64,000 nucleotides of DNA, from the NCBI RefSeq assembly GCF_017562075.2, contig NC_054083.1:3199773-3263772 (forward strand), written 5' to 3'. The position numbers and the translations under genes are program-made. This stretch comes from Anopheles merus. Taxonomy: Eukaryota > Arthropoda > Insecta > Diptera > Culicidae. Of the stretch, positions 43,807 through 56,174 are shown piece by piece (the stretch's first letter is position 1; the number at the start of each line of letters is the position of its first letter). Below the pieces are notes generated by a model. That model was given only the letters and a program-made list of their open reading frames with translations, had not been told where the DNA came from and searched no databases.

Positions 43807-44982
43807 ATGATGAAATCCAGCACCTCACATCAAAAAAACATCCTTAATACAGTCATCTGTGTTCTACCTGACAATCGTCCCGTCACGTCATTACAGTTGG
43901 TTGAAGAATTTGAAAAATGCCCTACAAATTTTCACCCTATTAATAAAACTTATGACCAGGACCAAGATGCCGATTTATGGCGCGAAAAAATGTTAATCGG
44001 CAAACGGACAACACGATATTTGTGTCAATCCAAATCAGAAGGGTTACCTGGTTACATAGTAGAGACTCTAAAAATTATAAACGAAAAGGAAATTATTCCT
44101 GAGGGATTTTCGCAGCTAACGAGAACAGCCGACACAGAACAAAAAGCATGGCGTAAAAAACAACTTGTGTATCGATTAACTAAAAAAAGCTCAGCAAAAC
44201 AAGCGGTAACAGATATTATTTTATGTTCAAGGATGCGTCAGGCACCGGACGGATTTACACTAGCTGGGTATGCTCACTCTTTCTATTATTACAAATTTTT
44301 TATACTTGTTTATGGCTTCAATGTATCATTTTTCTAACAGTTTATAATTACAAAAAAATATTTCATTTAATAAGAAAATATACAAAACCATTACAGTGAT
44401 ATAAACGGTATATTGGTATGTTTCAAAAAGTCTCCGGTTCCTCATCGACCATCTCCAAGTATTCCATCGCAAAACATAAGTAACCTAGAAAAGACCATAG
44501 AAAATCTGAAGTTACAATTAAATTGTAACAATGTAAGCAAACGTAGATGAGCGATGCGTAATGTTAAACATGTATTCATTTAATATAATGTACATTGCAG
44601 GCCCTATTTCAATCTCAAGACCACGAATACGTGCAGCTGTCATCATCATATAAGCTTTCACCTAAACGGGCTGCTCCTAAACCTCTTATGTATTCAACTG
44701 GTACAATGTATGTTCACACTGACGTTGAAGGTGTTCCATTTTTGTTAAATCCTGGTCTTAAACAATACAATACACTTGTAAGTAAACATCATTTTTCAAG
44801 CATCGGTTTAACATCGGTGAATGGTAGCTATTATGATAATAATATTATGATTTTCATTTTAGGTTCCAATAAAATATGATGTTACAGGAGTACAATTACA
44901 GTACGATTTTCAGTTAGAAAGACAAGTGTTATGCACAACAAAACCGCAAAACGTTCAAGTAACAAATCCATTTTTTCAATGA
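43807..44982 (+). CDS. Mvb12: MVB12 homologue, ESCRT-I subunit, four coding exons, 297 aa
   Basis: Exons 43807-44267, 44397-44532, 44601-44777 and 44863-44982. All introns are GT-AG and joints stay in phase. Starts MMKSSTSHQ. The MABP domain is at about residues 15-165 (ITSLQ-like TSLQLVEEFEKCP, DADLWRE, KRTTRYLCQSKSEG, RTADTEQKAWRKKQL, APDGFTLAGDINGILVCFK). KKSPVPHRPSPSIPS follows, then a helix (NLEKTIENLKLQL). The C-terminal UMA-type region contains GVPFLLNPGL. MVB12 is the fourth ESCRT-I subunit, acting on endosomes in sorting ubiquitinated membrane proteins into multivesicular bodies. The length matches the family (about 270-300). An acceptor-like TTTTTCAG at 43763-43771 suggests a 5' UTR intron. 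AATAAA lies nine bases after the stop. No lesion, unlike all neighbouring coding sequence. Confidence 0.9.
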
Positions 44983-44990
44983 AGCTATGA

Positions 44991-44996
44991 AATAAA
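44991..44996 (+). terminator. poly(A) signal AATAAA of Mvb12
   Basis: Lies nine bases after the TGA. Very close, but no better hexamer is evident just downstream. Confidence 0.5.
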
Positions 44997-45149
44997 ATAG
45001 TTAGTTATATTATAATAGTTATATTATTTTTTCAAATGAAGGTTTTGCTAAGTTTTTGTTCCATTGAACGAGAACAAATTTTAAAATTTTATGAAATATG
45101 TTTCTACATTCAAGCTGATTTGTTTTTTTAGTAGTATTTAAATTAATTG

Positions 45150-45575
45150 TGAGTACCTGCCATAGATCTATTTATAGCGGCTTCCAGATGGACACCATCT
45201 ATACGGATATTAAGGCGGCCTTTGACTGTTGTTCCCACAGTATCCTTCTTGCTAAACTTAACAGGCTTGGTTTGCCACCTTCCCTGATAATCTGGTTTGA
45301 ATCTAATCTCGCTGATCGATGCTACGCGCTCAGATTTGGTCAACATATGTCCGGACATATCCGCGCTTCTTCCGGTGTACCACAGGGCAGTAATCTGGGC
45401 TCTACATTCATGACGTGATCTAGGTACTGGCTGATTCCAACTGCCTTTTATACGCAGATGATGCAAAAATTTACCGTGAGATAAAGAATCCCGAAGACCA
45501 TGAGCGTCTTCAAGAATCTTTAATTGAGTTCGACACTTGGTGCAAGCGGAACACTTTAACAGCACATTACACATA
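45150..45575 (+). pseudogene. non-LTR reverse transcriptase fragment
   Basis: YTDIKAAFDCCSHSILLAKL, GQHMSGHIRASSGVPQGSNL and, after a frameshift, a YADD-type box (LYADDAKIYREI) and DTWCKRN. This is the RT palm of a Jockey/CR1-group element. Only about 140 codons survive. Confidence 0.75.
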
Positions 45576-45599
45576 TATGTTAAACGGACAAAGTCCGTC

Positions 45600-46320
45600 T
45601 GTGTCCAAAAAGTAAGGTAACTTTGCGTTTATTCTTAAATGTTTTTTTTTATTCGGCCAGATATAGGTCATCACCTTCGAAGTAATCCCCTTCTGATGCA
45701 ATGCACCTCTTCTCCCACTCCTCGAAACAGGTGTAATTTGCAGATGCAGGAATGTCATTTAGTTCCGCCGTCATTGCAGCTTCTATCTCCTTGATAGTGT
45801 CAAAACGGTGTCCCCGAAGCGGCCGTTTTTGCTTTTTGAACAGCCAGAAGTCGACTGGTGCCAAATCCAGCGAATACGGCGGTTGCGGAACAATATGGGT
45901 GTCAGTTTTTGCGAAAAACTCCCTTAAAATGATGGCCGTATCGGAGGGCGCATTATCGTGGTGTAAAAACCAGCTGTTATTTTTCCACAAATCCGGCCGC
46001 TTTAGCCGGATGGACTTCCGCAACCGCCGCATTGCGCTTAGATAGTACTCTTAGTTCACCGTTTGGCACTTCGGAAGAAATTCCTTGTGAATCACCCCAC
46101 GGTAATCAAAGAATACCGTCAGTATAACCTTGATTTTCGACCGGCTTTGGCGACCGTCCGTCCGGGAGACCATCCACCTCGACCAACGACAAAAACACTT
46201 GACGCAGCTTCGAAAATAAATTGTTACTCCTAGCCGGGATGATGTAGTGACTTGAAACTTGGCAGATCTGTCAAAAACATACATATTGACAAAAGAAAAA
46301 TAAAAACAAGGGGCTTCTTG
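45600..46320 (-). pseudogene. mariner transposase, 5'-deleted
   Basis: On minus 46284-45649, one frame with a TAA at 46051-46053. First catalytic Asp in TVFFDYRGVIHKEF, second in HHDNAPSDTA, third in LAPVDFWLF. Spacing between the last two is 34 residues, the DD34D pattern of mariner. The C-terminus is FEEWEKRCIASEGDYFEGD. The N-terminal helix-turn-helix region is missing. Left-end sequence near 45600 (GTCCAAAAAGTAAGG) may be its inverted repeat; no right partner found. Confidence 0.85.
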
Positions 46321-47500
46321 GCGCGCGAAATTTGACTTCCAATGTCACTGTTACGGTCCCGCCGCACTCGTTTGTAGCTCGTGGGGAGCTTTCCCACTAA
46401 TTCGTCGACCAGTAGTGGATTGCCTAGTGTTGTGTTCGGATGACCATGCACTTACTTTAGTAACGAACTGAACTACACACAACTAAAAAGTTACAAACAA
46501 AACAAGCAAACTTTATTACTAACACATTAAAAATTCGTTGAACAGTAAAACCCCGGTGCAGCCGCGAAACAGTAACCGCACTCATTGATGACCCGAGAAC
46601 CGAATGGGCAGGTGAACGGCCGTCGTGCTTTAGCCGCGATGGCGCTGCTCTTTCGCTCCGTCACACAGTCGCCATCGACGGACCGCGCGGGTGACGTCCA
46701 GGGCTGTCGCACCTTGCTAGCAACCCAGAGTCACAATGTTGCGCTACGCTGTCCGTCTCCACAACACCTAGATGGTCTGTCATTTCGCACGCTACTAGAT
46801 GCTCATTAAGCTATTTTATTTTCATCCCGGATACTATGAAAGTCTTGACCTGATCTTCGGTAGGAGCCTTCGTTTCACGAACCTTCCGTAGCATCTTTTT
46901 TAGAAACTTCTGTGGTCGTTCAAAAAGATATTTTAAGTCTTCAATGACACTTGGAACTGTTTCTGAAGTTAATAGTAACCCTCTAACCTGTTCCAAAGCT
47001 TCTCCAGGTGGCAGTCTTGAAGACGTTTAAGATTTTCCATGGTGGAAAATCCGCAGGACTCGGTCGTATATTTATAGCTACTGATGAATAGAGGCCATTC
47101 TTCTATATTACCGTCAAACTTCACCAAGGTGGTATTCACTGATTTCCGTGCTAAGCGCTGCTCGGGTGTAATACTCGATACCGTTGCTACACATGGCTAG
47201 GTTTCCACAACAGGGAGGCTGATGTTTAGCTGGTGATGTGATCGTTCCATCTCTTCCAACTCTTTCTGGTGCATTATTTTCAGCTCTAAAAGTTGCTTTC
47301 GAAGTCACAGCTCTCTGGTGTGACGAGCAATTTCCTCTGCGATTAGTTGTGACATTTCTTATTCCGCGTTCACTAGGATCGTCCGATCTAAACCGGCGTC
47401 TTCCATCTCACTGCTTTCATTTGAGGGGGTCGTCGGTACCTTGCTGGTCCCAGCTTCCACGACTTCCGCTCCTTTTTCACTTCGTGTTTTCGGCATGCTA
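46320..47500 (-). pseudogene. Pao-type gag fragment (element X), split by a solo LTR
   Basis: On minus from a start near 47497 (MPKTRSEKGAEV), through a coiled coil, FERPQKFLKKMLRKVRETKA at 46918-46870, and HLVACEMTDHL up to 46772. After the solo LTR (46428-46766) it resumes in frame with GNPLLVDELVGKLPTSYKR at 46427-46365, then is cut near the mariner at 46320. It is DUF1759-type gag. Right of it lies the primer-binding region and LTR at 47607-47893. Confidence 0.75.
46428..46766 (-). repeat. solo LTR, 339 bp, 5-bp target duplication
   Basis: Ends TGTTGTG...CACAACA. CCTAG flanks both sides (46423-46427 and 46767-46771). AATAAA on minus near 46515. The interrupted gag frame resumes exactly across it. 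Confidence 0.88.
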
Positions 47501-47606
47501 AAATATTAATAGGCTATAATAATCAAACAATATAATAAGTCTACAAACCAAGCTTGTTTGACTTATCGCTGCCGTTCCACCAGAAGCTCATGTGCCACAC
47601 GCACGA
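47501..47606 (-). other. leader and primer-binding region of element X
   Basis: Minus sequence CTTCTGGTGGAACGG near 47580 resembles CTTCTGGTATAACC next to the other LTR at 62960-62975. The tRNA was not identified. Confidence 0.45.
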
Positions 47607-47893
47607 TGTTCGACCACGATGCGATCTCTTTACAATATTTTTATTGCCGAAAGCTTAACTAACGGTGGTGTACAGTATAAAAACTTCTGCCTAGTCGTAC
47701 GGTTAGAATAGAAAAGAGCCGCCGCACTCTGTTTCTTTCCGTACACCCGCCTTATCCTTTCCGTTCGCCTTATCCGTGTGTTATTAATTATCCGTGTGTT
47801 ATCAAGTATCCGTGTGGCATATTTTACACCGGGCAGTCATCAATACGCGTTATTATTACTTTACATCGGACAGTTGCCAGACTCGTCGCAACA
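47607..47893 (-). repeat. Pao LTR A, 287 bp, shared by two elements
   Basis: Nearly identical to LTR B (62985-63280) over CAATATTTTTATTGCCGAAA to CGTCGCAACA. A polypurine tract (minus GGAGGGGAGAA) abuts its right side, so it is the 3' LTR of element Y. A gag leader abuts its left side, so it is also the 5' LTR of element X. Confidence 0.85.
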
Positions 47894-48029
47894 TTCTCCC
47901 CTCCAGTGTATTGTCGAATTCACTTTCCCTGTGGCTGCTCCGGTGTCGTTGCTGTCCCCATCCTAATCTCTTAGTTCCACGTCTGTCTTGTCTGTCCTTT
48001 CTCTTGGTTCGATATCCAAGATGGCAATT

Positions 48030-49376
48030 TTAACGGCGTTCTAATAATCCGTTCGCGGTTTGCACTACAGCTTGCCTGACTTGTCCGTTTTTTGCTTTGG
48101 TGGTTTGAATCACGCGTCCCATTGGCCAGCTATTTCGGGGGAGCGTATTATCTGCGACCAGGACGTGGGGCGTATTATCGTGCGTGAGGACTTTCTTTAC
48201 CGATTGTATCAATCGTTCCCAGCAACCTCCAAAATGTGGCACTGCGGGAGGATTGAACACCCACTTGGTTTGTGTACTGTTGAACTCCGTCATAAGCTCA
48301 TTTTCGTTTAGGCTAATCTAGCACGAGGAAGATTACCCATCGGCGGTGGTTCTGGTTGCGCTTCCCGAATCTTGCAGTGTTGACATTCATGGCGAATACA
48401 GCTGTGTTCAGCCAACAGATGAGAGATATAAAAACGTGATCTCAGCTCATTTATTGCCGTGCTATGGTTATGATGACTGTACCTTCGATGGAAACTATCC
48501 AACAGTAGTTTTACTGCATAATGTCGTCTCGGTATCGGTCTCGGTCTCGGTTTTTTGGTATCTTCACCACCTCATGTACACTGATCGATTCTTCGCTGCA
48601 TGCTTACTATCCCGTGCTCGTCCAATTTCGGGTTAAGCTTGTACAATGGACTTGTTTTCGCTAAAATGGACTCATGATGCTTATTTACTTCCGATTTTTC
48701 GAGAAGACGTAAGTCCTCATGGAATGCTTGTAGCTGAATTTCACGTATCACGGAATTCTCAGCTGCAATAAGCTCGGTTTGGGTGAGTGGACCAGTATCC
48801 TTTGATATTCGGCGTGCCTTTCTTTTAAGATTTTCCCAAAATCTCCGAACAAATTCCATGGCTCTAAGAAGCCGTTCCCAACGCGAAAAACGGTGAAAAT
48901 TCATGAGGGTTACACACTGAGAGTGAAATTGCAATTGATGGCGTATTTCTTACAACGTTTCACCTACTGGTTTATTTTCAAAGGGCCATAATTCTTTCGG
49001 ATTCCAAAGGAATTCTGGACCCCTAAACCAACGGCTAGTAGGACTGAGGTCTGGTGAACGCTGCCTCTTCATCCCGTCATTAGCAACATTTATTTTTGTT
49101 GCAATCCAATTCCAATCTCTTAAATCTATTGTTTCCAGGATCTCACTGACTCTAAATGCTACAAATTGACTGTAGCGTCGATGGTCGGACTTTATCCAAC
49201 TCATAACATTGCGTGAGTCCGTCCAGATAAACTGTTATTTTATGTTAATACGATGAGAGCCTCGTATAACATTGGCTAAACGGGCAGCGATCACTGCTGC
49301 TTGTAGCTCTAATCGAGGAATTTAGAGATATTTTAGTGGTGCAACACGAGTTTTGGATCCGACTATGGAACATTCA
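48030..49376 (-). pseudogene. element Y RNase H and integrase
   Basis: RNase H continuation at 49376-48950 (PRLELQAAVIAARLANV, WTDSRNVMSWI). The linker is at 48934-48600. The integrase zinc part is at 48502-48308 (HNHSTAINELRSRFYI, CQHCKIREAQPEPPPMG). The integrase C-terminus is at 48293-48030 (PAVPHFGGCWERLIQSVKK, SWPMGRVIQT), with most of the catalytic core missing. The polypurine tract and LTR A follow. Confidence 0.85.
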
Positions 49377-50110
49377 AGAATCCCTGTTTGAATTTCTATT
49401 TATGTATTATATTTGAATTATATTTTATTATGGCATGAATTATGGGATTATGGTAACGGGATTAAGAACAGACAACACTTGAAGGCTAGAACATAAACAA
49501 GGAAATAGATGAGGATTAGATGAACTACGTAATAAATTTTAGTATGTAGAAATGAACTCAAACGGACAAGTGAATACACATTAGCAAAGTGAAAGTTCAA
49601 CCGCCTACACGTTATTTTTCTTATTCCCAAAATATCACAAGTTTTCCTCCAATTTCACACCCGGTGTAATTTTCAACATTTGGTCCTTCGAACCGGATCG
49701 TGAAAGGAAGCACTACGTGCAGTGAAAATTTGCGTACGGACACTACGTGGCCTTAATTTTGGGAAAACGGCACTCCGTGACCGTTGGTGTGAACCAAAGT
49801 GTGGACTTATTCGTTTGCTATCCGTTGTGTTGCGCAAACCACAACGTGGGTTGCCCCGCTATCACGGGCAAATCTGACTTTAGTGTGCTGTGATTCTTGT
49901 TTCGTTTTTTTCCGTGTGAATAAAACATTTCGTGCGTATTCTAGTTCATGAGAAAAGTGACGCCGACCGTTGGAACCATTGCGAAAACCACCATCGTTGT
50001 AAGCAACCATCAGCGCATCAAGCTCGCGCCAATCGTGATCGTCGTTGCGTACAACTTTCGTGCAAGCTGTGCGAAGTCAGTGAACTTTCGCGCCAATTTT
50101 TAAAATAAAA

Positions 50111-50770
50111 ATGGAGAAGAAGTTGAAATCGGTGCAACTGAAAAGGCATCAAGCGGTCGAATTGGTGAAAAGTATAGAACAGTTTACGATCGGCTACATC
50201 GAAGAAAATGCCAGTGAAATACCAGTGTGTTTGGAACAACTAGAAAGATATTATGAGGACTTCCTACATGCAAATGCGAAAGTGATGGAACTCGATGAGG
50301 AGGCCACAGATGCGAGTGTAACTGAGCGGTGTGATATGGATACACAGGTATCGTCGCGTTAAGGGCTTTCTTCTACGAAAGCAACCACCTCCTACGGCCG
50401 CGCAAAATATGTCGAATGAGTCGATGCTATTAGCGAGTTCGACACTCAATAGTTCGGGACGATCAGGTGCAGTGAATTTTGAAATTGCCTACGTTCGATG
50501 GCTATTCCACCAAGTGGTTAACGTTCCGCGACCGATTTGTGGCGATGATCGACAGGGCCAGTGAGATACCGAAGATAATGAAGCTGCACTAGCTGCTGTC
50601 CTCCTTGAAGGGCGAGGTTGATTTGCTTTTCGAGCACACCACGTTGACAGCAGACAATTACGAGGTGATGTTGGCTGTCTTGCTGAAGCGGTACGACAAT
50701 CCGCGTAGGCTGATCCGGGAGTACTTACGGTAAATTCATCACCTGCCGGCAGTGAGCTGTGAACGCATGT
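50111..50770 (+). pseudogene. BEL gag, frameshifted
   Basis: Starts MEKKLKSVQLKRHQAVELVK. Frame shifts at about 50345 and 50490, then FRDRFVAMIDRASEIPKIMK and LLSSLKGEVDLLFEHTTL, the DUF1759 gag core, with stops at about 50589 and 50731. Confidence 0.8.
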
Positions 50771-52826
50771 GAACGGGCTGAAGAAGCTCGACGAACCGGT
50801 GGACACCTGGGACACGCCACTCGCCAACCTGCTTCTGATGAAGCTGGATTCGTCGACCATTCTGGCATGGGAGAATCACTCAGCGCAACATAAAAAAGAT
50901 AAGTACAAGGAATTAGTAGACTTTTTACAAGATCGTGTACGAATACTAAAATCATCGCTCGAGTTTTCAAATAACGGTGACGGCAGTTTGAGAATGGTGG
51001 CCGGCAACAGAAGGGTATCCGACCATAGGCCGAGAATTGTGGGCAATGCTGCAACTGCAAGGAGAGCTTCGCCGAATGTTTCAGCTCAACAGTGTGTTTT
51101 GGGTTGTGCAGAGTTTCACAGTCTGCGCAATTGTCCTGCATTCTTGCGAAGGGACGTACAGCCCTTCGCAATCCAAGTAGTCACCCGTGAGCGACAGTGT
51201 TGGAACTGCCTCAATCGCAGTTATCATGTGAGGGATTGTCGTTCCGCGTTTAAATGCACTATGTGCAACGCACGCCATAACTCCTTACTGCACGTAACGC
51301 CAATTGTCACAATGGCTGCGCAGTTGGATGATGAAGTGGTTTTGCTAGAAACAGTCCAACTACAACTGGTAGATGATCATGGCAATAAACATACAGCACG
51401 AGCACTGTTAGATTCCGGATTGATTTGCAACTTTATCTTCGAATCTATGGCCCATCGACTGTTGACACCGCTTTCCAAAGTAAGCATTGCTGTATCGGGT
51501 ATAGGGCAAATCAAACATCACGTGAAGGGTTCCATCACAGCGACCGTTCGATTGCTAGGAGAAGACTTCCATTCGTCAATGGAATTTTTAGTGCTCAAGA
51601 CTCCGTCGGCTGAAATTCCAACCATTCCCTTAAACATTGCGAAATGGAACATCCCGAACGTGCAGTTGGCAGACTCGTCTTTCCACGTTCCGGGAAAGGT
51701 CGATGTTGTAATCAGTGGAAACATGTTCTGGGAGATTCAAACTGGAAGGAAACAGTTATTGGGTAACGGAAGGCCATGGCTGATAGAAACTGCGTTTGGA
51801 TGGGCGGGGAATACTTCTCAACTTGCTGGCCCCAATCTACGATTGTGTCACACAGCCGCCAACGAAGGTGCCATCGAACGTTTGCTCCAGCGGTTTTGGG
51901 AGGTTGAAAGTATTATGGAGGGTCCTGCCTTGTCAATTGAGGAGGACATGTGCGAAAAACATTACGTAGCTACCACGAGCCGTAATGCACAAGGTCGCTA
52001 TATTGTGTCCTTGCCGCGAAGCCCCAAACCAGAAAGAACGCTGGGTTTGTCAAGAGAGATAGCAGATCGTCGTCTACTGGGTGTAGAACGTCGACTGAAG
52101 GCCAACCCTGAAAGGGAAAAGGAATATATTAAATTTATGAGAGAGTATGAGTCGTTGGGACACATGGTCAAACTCACTGAACCCGTTGATGACAACAAAC
52201 CACATTGCTACATTCCTCATCATGCGATAGTCAAAGAGACTAGTACAACAATCAAGGTGCGTGTTGTTTTTGTTGCATCCTGCAAAACAACATCTGGCTA
52301 CTCGCTAAACGACACTCTACTGATTGGTCCAACAGTGCAGGATAATCTGCTTACAATCATCCTACGCTTTCGAAAACACGCTGTCGCAATAGTGGCAGAC
52401 GTAGAGAAAATGTACCGGCAGATTCGTCATTGTGAAAACGATCGAAATCTGTTGCGCATACGTTACCGTGAATGTCCCTCGGATCACATTTACACGTTTG
52501 AGTTGCAAACGGTGACCTACGATACCGCAACAGCATCATTTATAGCCACTCGAACGCTACAACAAATTGCGCACGACCCCAAACAAGAATACCCTTTGGC
52601 AGTCGACCCAGTGCTACATGATTTTTACGTGGACGATTTGTTGACTGGACCAGACAATGTAGTAAAGGCCGTTGGAATGCGAACGCAAATTTCGCAAATG
52701 CTTGAATCGGCAGGTTTCCTCTTGAAGAAGTGGGCATCTAACGTCTCCGAAGCGCTTGAAGGAGTTCCGAGCGACGATCTAGCGATCAAATCAGTTCTAG
52801 ACTGGCAAGTAGATCAAGCGATTTAA
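50769..52826 (+). pseudogene. BEL gag zinc knuckles, protease and RT (685 codons open)
   Basis: Zinc knuckles at about residues 115-185 (CWNCLNRSYHVRDC, CTMCNARHNSLLH). A DUF1758 aspartic protease with ALLDSG at about 210, where the usual S after DSG is L. RT shows KVRVVFVASCKTTSGYSLND, AIVADVEKMYRQI and FYVDDLLTG. It ends at 52826 by frameshift into the next segment. Confidence 0.9.
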
Positions 52827-52869
52827 ACATTGGGCTTGGTTTGGGAACCGTATACAACCGTTTGGGAAC

Positions 52870-54306
52870 ATGCTACGGTTCAGAGTCGACCTTCCACCAC
52901 CCGCTCAAGAAATTACGCGAAGTTTGGTCTTTTCTTACACGGCCATAATTTTCGATCCCCTGGGCCTACTAGGGCCAACGGTAATACTTGCCAAAATGTT
53001 TCTGCAGCGATTATGGGGGTTGAAGCAACACGGTAAAACGCTAGATTGGGATCGAGCACTTCCAATTAACCTGCAAGAGGAATGGAGAAAGCTGCACAAT
53101 ACACTGTACTCGCTACGCGAATCACGAGTGCCTCGCTTTGTTTCACAATCAGGCATAGACGACCTGCAGGTACATGTATTCGCTGATGCTTCACAAGGAG
53201 CATATGGAGCATGCTGCTATGTACGAGCAGTATCCGCAAGAGGCATCCTGGTCAGATTACTAGCTGCCAAGTCCAAGGTGGTAGCGTTAGCAAACACAAA
53301 CTCAATCGCCCAGTAGGAGCTGTGTGCAGCACGGCTAGCAGTGCACCTTTTTCAGAAGGTGGTTTTTGCACTCAAGGAGTCAGCTACGGCTATCTGTTGG
53401 ACAGATTCGATGACAGTAATGCACTGGCTGAACTCATCACCGCGTCGCTGGAAACCATTTGTGGCCAACAGAGTGGCACAAATTCAGGAAGAAACGCGTA
53501 TCTCCAGTTGGCGTCATGTTCCTGGAGTCGATAACCCGGCGGATGACATCTCGCGCGGGCTGAGTCCGGAATAATTGCTGCAATGTACATGTTGGTGGCA
53601 TGGGCCGAGTTGGTTGCCCTACGGACAAGAGAAGTGGCCCCGTGATCAACCGGCGATGAAGGAAAGCGAGGCTGACATCGAAGAGCGACTGGCAGTCTCA
53701 CACATTGTCACTACATCTACGATGTGTGATTTTAGCAACATGCTGTTCGCCAGATACTCTAAGTATGGCAAGTTAAGGAGAGTCGTGGCTTTCTGCATGC
53801 GGTTTATCGCAACGCTTAGGGCAAGCAAGGCATCATCGTGCAAGCGCGTTAAGACAATGGCGGACATCCAGACGTTCCTCCACTCCGTTCCACCGCTTAC
53901 AGCAGAGGAGCTACAGCAAGCCGAGCTGCGTTTGTGCCAGCTAGCACAACAGGAGTCGTTCGCGGAAGAGCTGGTCGATCTACAACGAGGGGAACAGGTT
54001 AGTGCGAGATCGAAGCTGAAGTGGTTGTCCCCATACATCGACGCACAGGGTGTGTTACGTGTCAGTGGCCGGCTAGATAATGCCAACATCCCGGAGGCAA
54101 CGAAGCATCCGACAGTCCTTGCAGCATCACATCGTCTGTCAGTGCTATTGGCAGAAAGGGTCCATCTGCAGGAGATGCACGCCGGACCACAAGCAATGCT
54201 AACCATACTGCGGCAAAAGTTTTGGTTGATTGGAGGCCGAAATATGGTAAAGCGTGTATATTATCAGTGCAACACTTGCTTTAGAAACACAAACCGACGT
54301 TGGTGA
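52870..54306 (+). pseudogene. BEL RT tail, RNase H and integrase zinc domain
   Basis: Three open stretches in one frame separated by TAG at 53314-53316 and TAA at 53572-53574. Contains IFDPLGLLGPTVILAK, VFADASQGAYGACCYV, CWTDSMTVMHWL and WRHVPGVDNPADDISRG. The linker ends with AGPQAMLTILRQKFW and CNTCF. Confidence 0.88.
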
Positions 54307-56174
54307 AACAGGCTGTAGCGGATTTGCCTGACTTACGGGTAACACCAACGAGACCGTTTGCGGTGAGTGGAGTGGATTATTGCGGTCCGTTCTTGTTGAA
54401 GTCCACCATCCGCAATCGCAGTCCCACCAAGGCGTATATCACAATATTCGTCTGTTTCGCGACCAGGGCAGTTCATATCGAACTGGTGAGTGATCTCACA
54501 TCGACTGCATTTTTGGCAGCGTTACGTCGTTTTGTCGCGCGGAGAGGGAAGGTTGCGGAATTGCACTCAGATAATGCAACAATATTCAAGGGGGCAGCGC
54601 ATGAATTGCATCGTATCTATGAGATGCTGAAAATCGATGAGGCTGATAGGAGAGGGATTTTTGATTGGTGCGCCGAAAATGAGATGGCGTGGAAATTTAT
54701 CCCTCCGCGTGCACCTCATTTCGGCGGGCTTTGGGAAGCGGTGGTAAAATCGGCCAAAAAGCACCTTCAAAAAACAATAGGAGTTAATAGCATTACACAG
54801 GAGCATATGCTTACCCTTTTAGTTCAAGTTGAGCAATGTTTAAACTCTCGCCCGTTGGTACCGTTGTAGTAAGTTCGGAGCTAGTTACGTTCGCCATGTA
54901 CTGTGATAAGCGTACATACGGTACATACTGTACATCGATCAACGTCGCGGTAGGTCAGTTTTTACTGACTTGAGCCGAGGTGGAATAATACTTTGTTCTA
55001 AGCGGACTTTTTAACACTTGATCGTCCAGGCGATCATAGAAACCTTTAGGAGGTTTCCCTTACTGGAAACGTTGGAGTTTAGAAGCCTTACCTTGGGTAG
55101 AGGGACATAACTTAACTCTTGAAATAAGTTGGAAAGCGTAGTATTAGGAAGCGTAACGTCCTATCTTGGCAGTCCGAACGAATCTGACTTGCCATGGTCG
55201 GAATTGGTTTTATTTATACTCAATGGGTCTCGTACATTTGGTTTTGGAATGTGTTTTTGTCCTAATTAAAGGTTATTGATATGAGGTACAATTCATACAT
55301 TGTATTGGAGTGAGGTGTCTGTCCATTTGTGCCTATGCTGCGCTTTTAGTGTTTTTACAAAGGTTCTGGAAAGTTTCAACTTTTCTAGCCAAAGAACGAG
55401 TGCGTTCGTCGATCTTTGCCTACACTGCGCTTTTAGCAATAAGTTGCTATGCGTTCTCTGTTTGTCCACTTTGCCGCAGTAACGCTTGAATTGCTTATGT
55501 TACGCGTTTCGGTTGTTTTCGATAAATGTGTCTCAATGGTTTTTTCTATGGACGGTATGGTCTAGGTATGTTGCTATGGTGTGGATTGATTTGCTGATGT
55601 AATATAATGAATGTGTTGCAATAGTGTGATTTGGCTTTCCGAAGTGTGTTACAATGGGTCTATAGCTGATGGTGTGGTTTACAATAAGTTTTGTTTAGCA
55701 GATATGCTACACCGTTATCCGACGAACCAACCGATTTGGAAGTATTAACCTCGGCTCATTTTCTGATAGGTTGTAGTATCCAGGCAGTACCGGAGGTTGA
55801 TTTAAATAAGCTTTCTTCTAATCGTGTAAAAGAGTACCAATTAGTACAGAAGCATTTACAAGGAATTTGGTCCCGTTGGTACCCGGAATATTTGCAGCAG
55901 CTGCAAGCCAGAGCAAGCACGCCAACAATGCGCCGGTCAAACTGGAAAAAATCAGCTGGTTATAGTGAAGGAAGAAAACGTTCCACCTACCGTTTGGCCG
56001 AAAGGGCGTAAAACTGCTTTACATCCGGGTAAAGACGGTGTAGTTAGAGTAGTTACACTACGAACAGGCAAGGAAAAAGAAATAGTGAGGGCAGTAAATA
56101 TGATCGCATTGATACCTTATCCCATTGAGCAGCAAAGGTTAGAATGTCGCGCAGCTTCACCACGTGAAATATAG
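54300..56174 (+). pseudogene. BEL integrase core, split by a solo LTR
   Basis: 54300-54864 shows VSGVDYCGPFLL, ELHSDNATIFKGA and PHFGGLWEAVVKSAK (all three acids). The frame stops in the LTR at 54865 and resumes at 55716 with LSDEPTDLEVLTSAHFLIG. The DUF5641-like tail (NRVKEYQLVQKHLQGIWSRW, VWPKGRK, NMIALIPYP) is frameshifted at about 55970. Confidence 0.88.
54865..55711 (+). repeat. solo LTR, 847 bp, 4-bp target duplication
   Basis: Ends TGTAG...CTACA, with CCGT at 54861-54864 and 55712-55715. Four-base duplication fits Ty3/gypsy integration. The integrase frame of the host element resumes across it. Relatives at 37805 and 16889. Confidence 0.85.
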
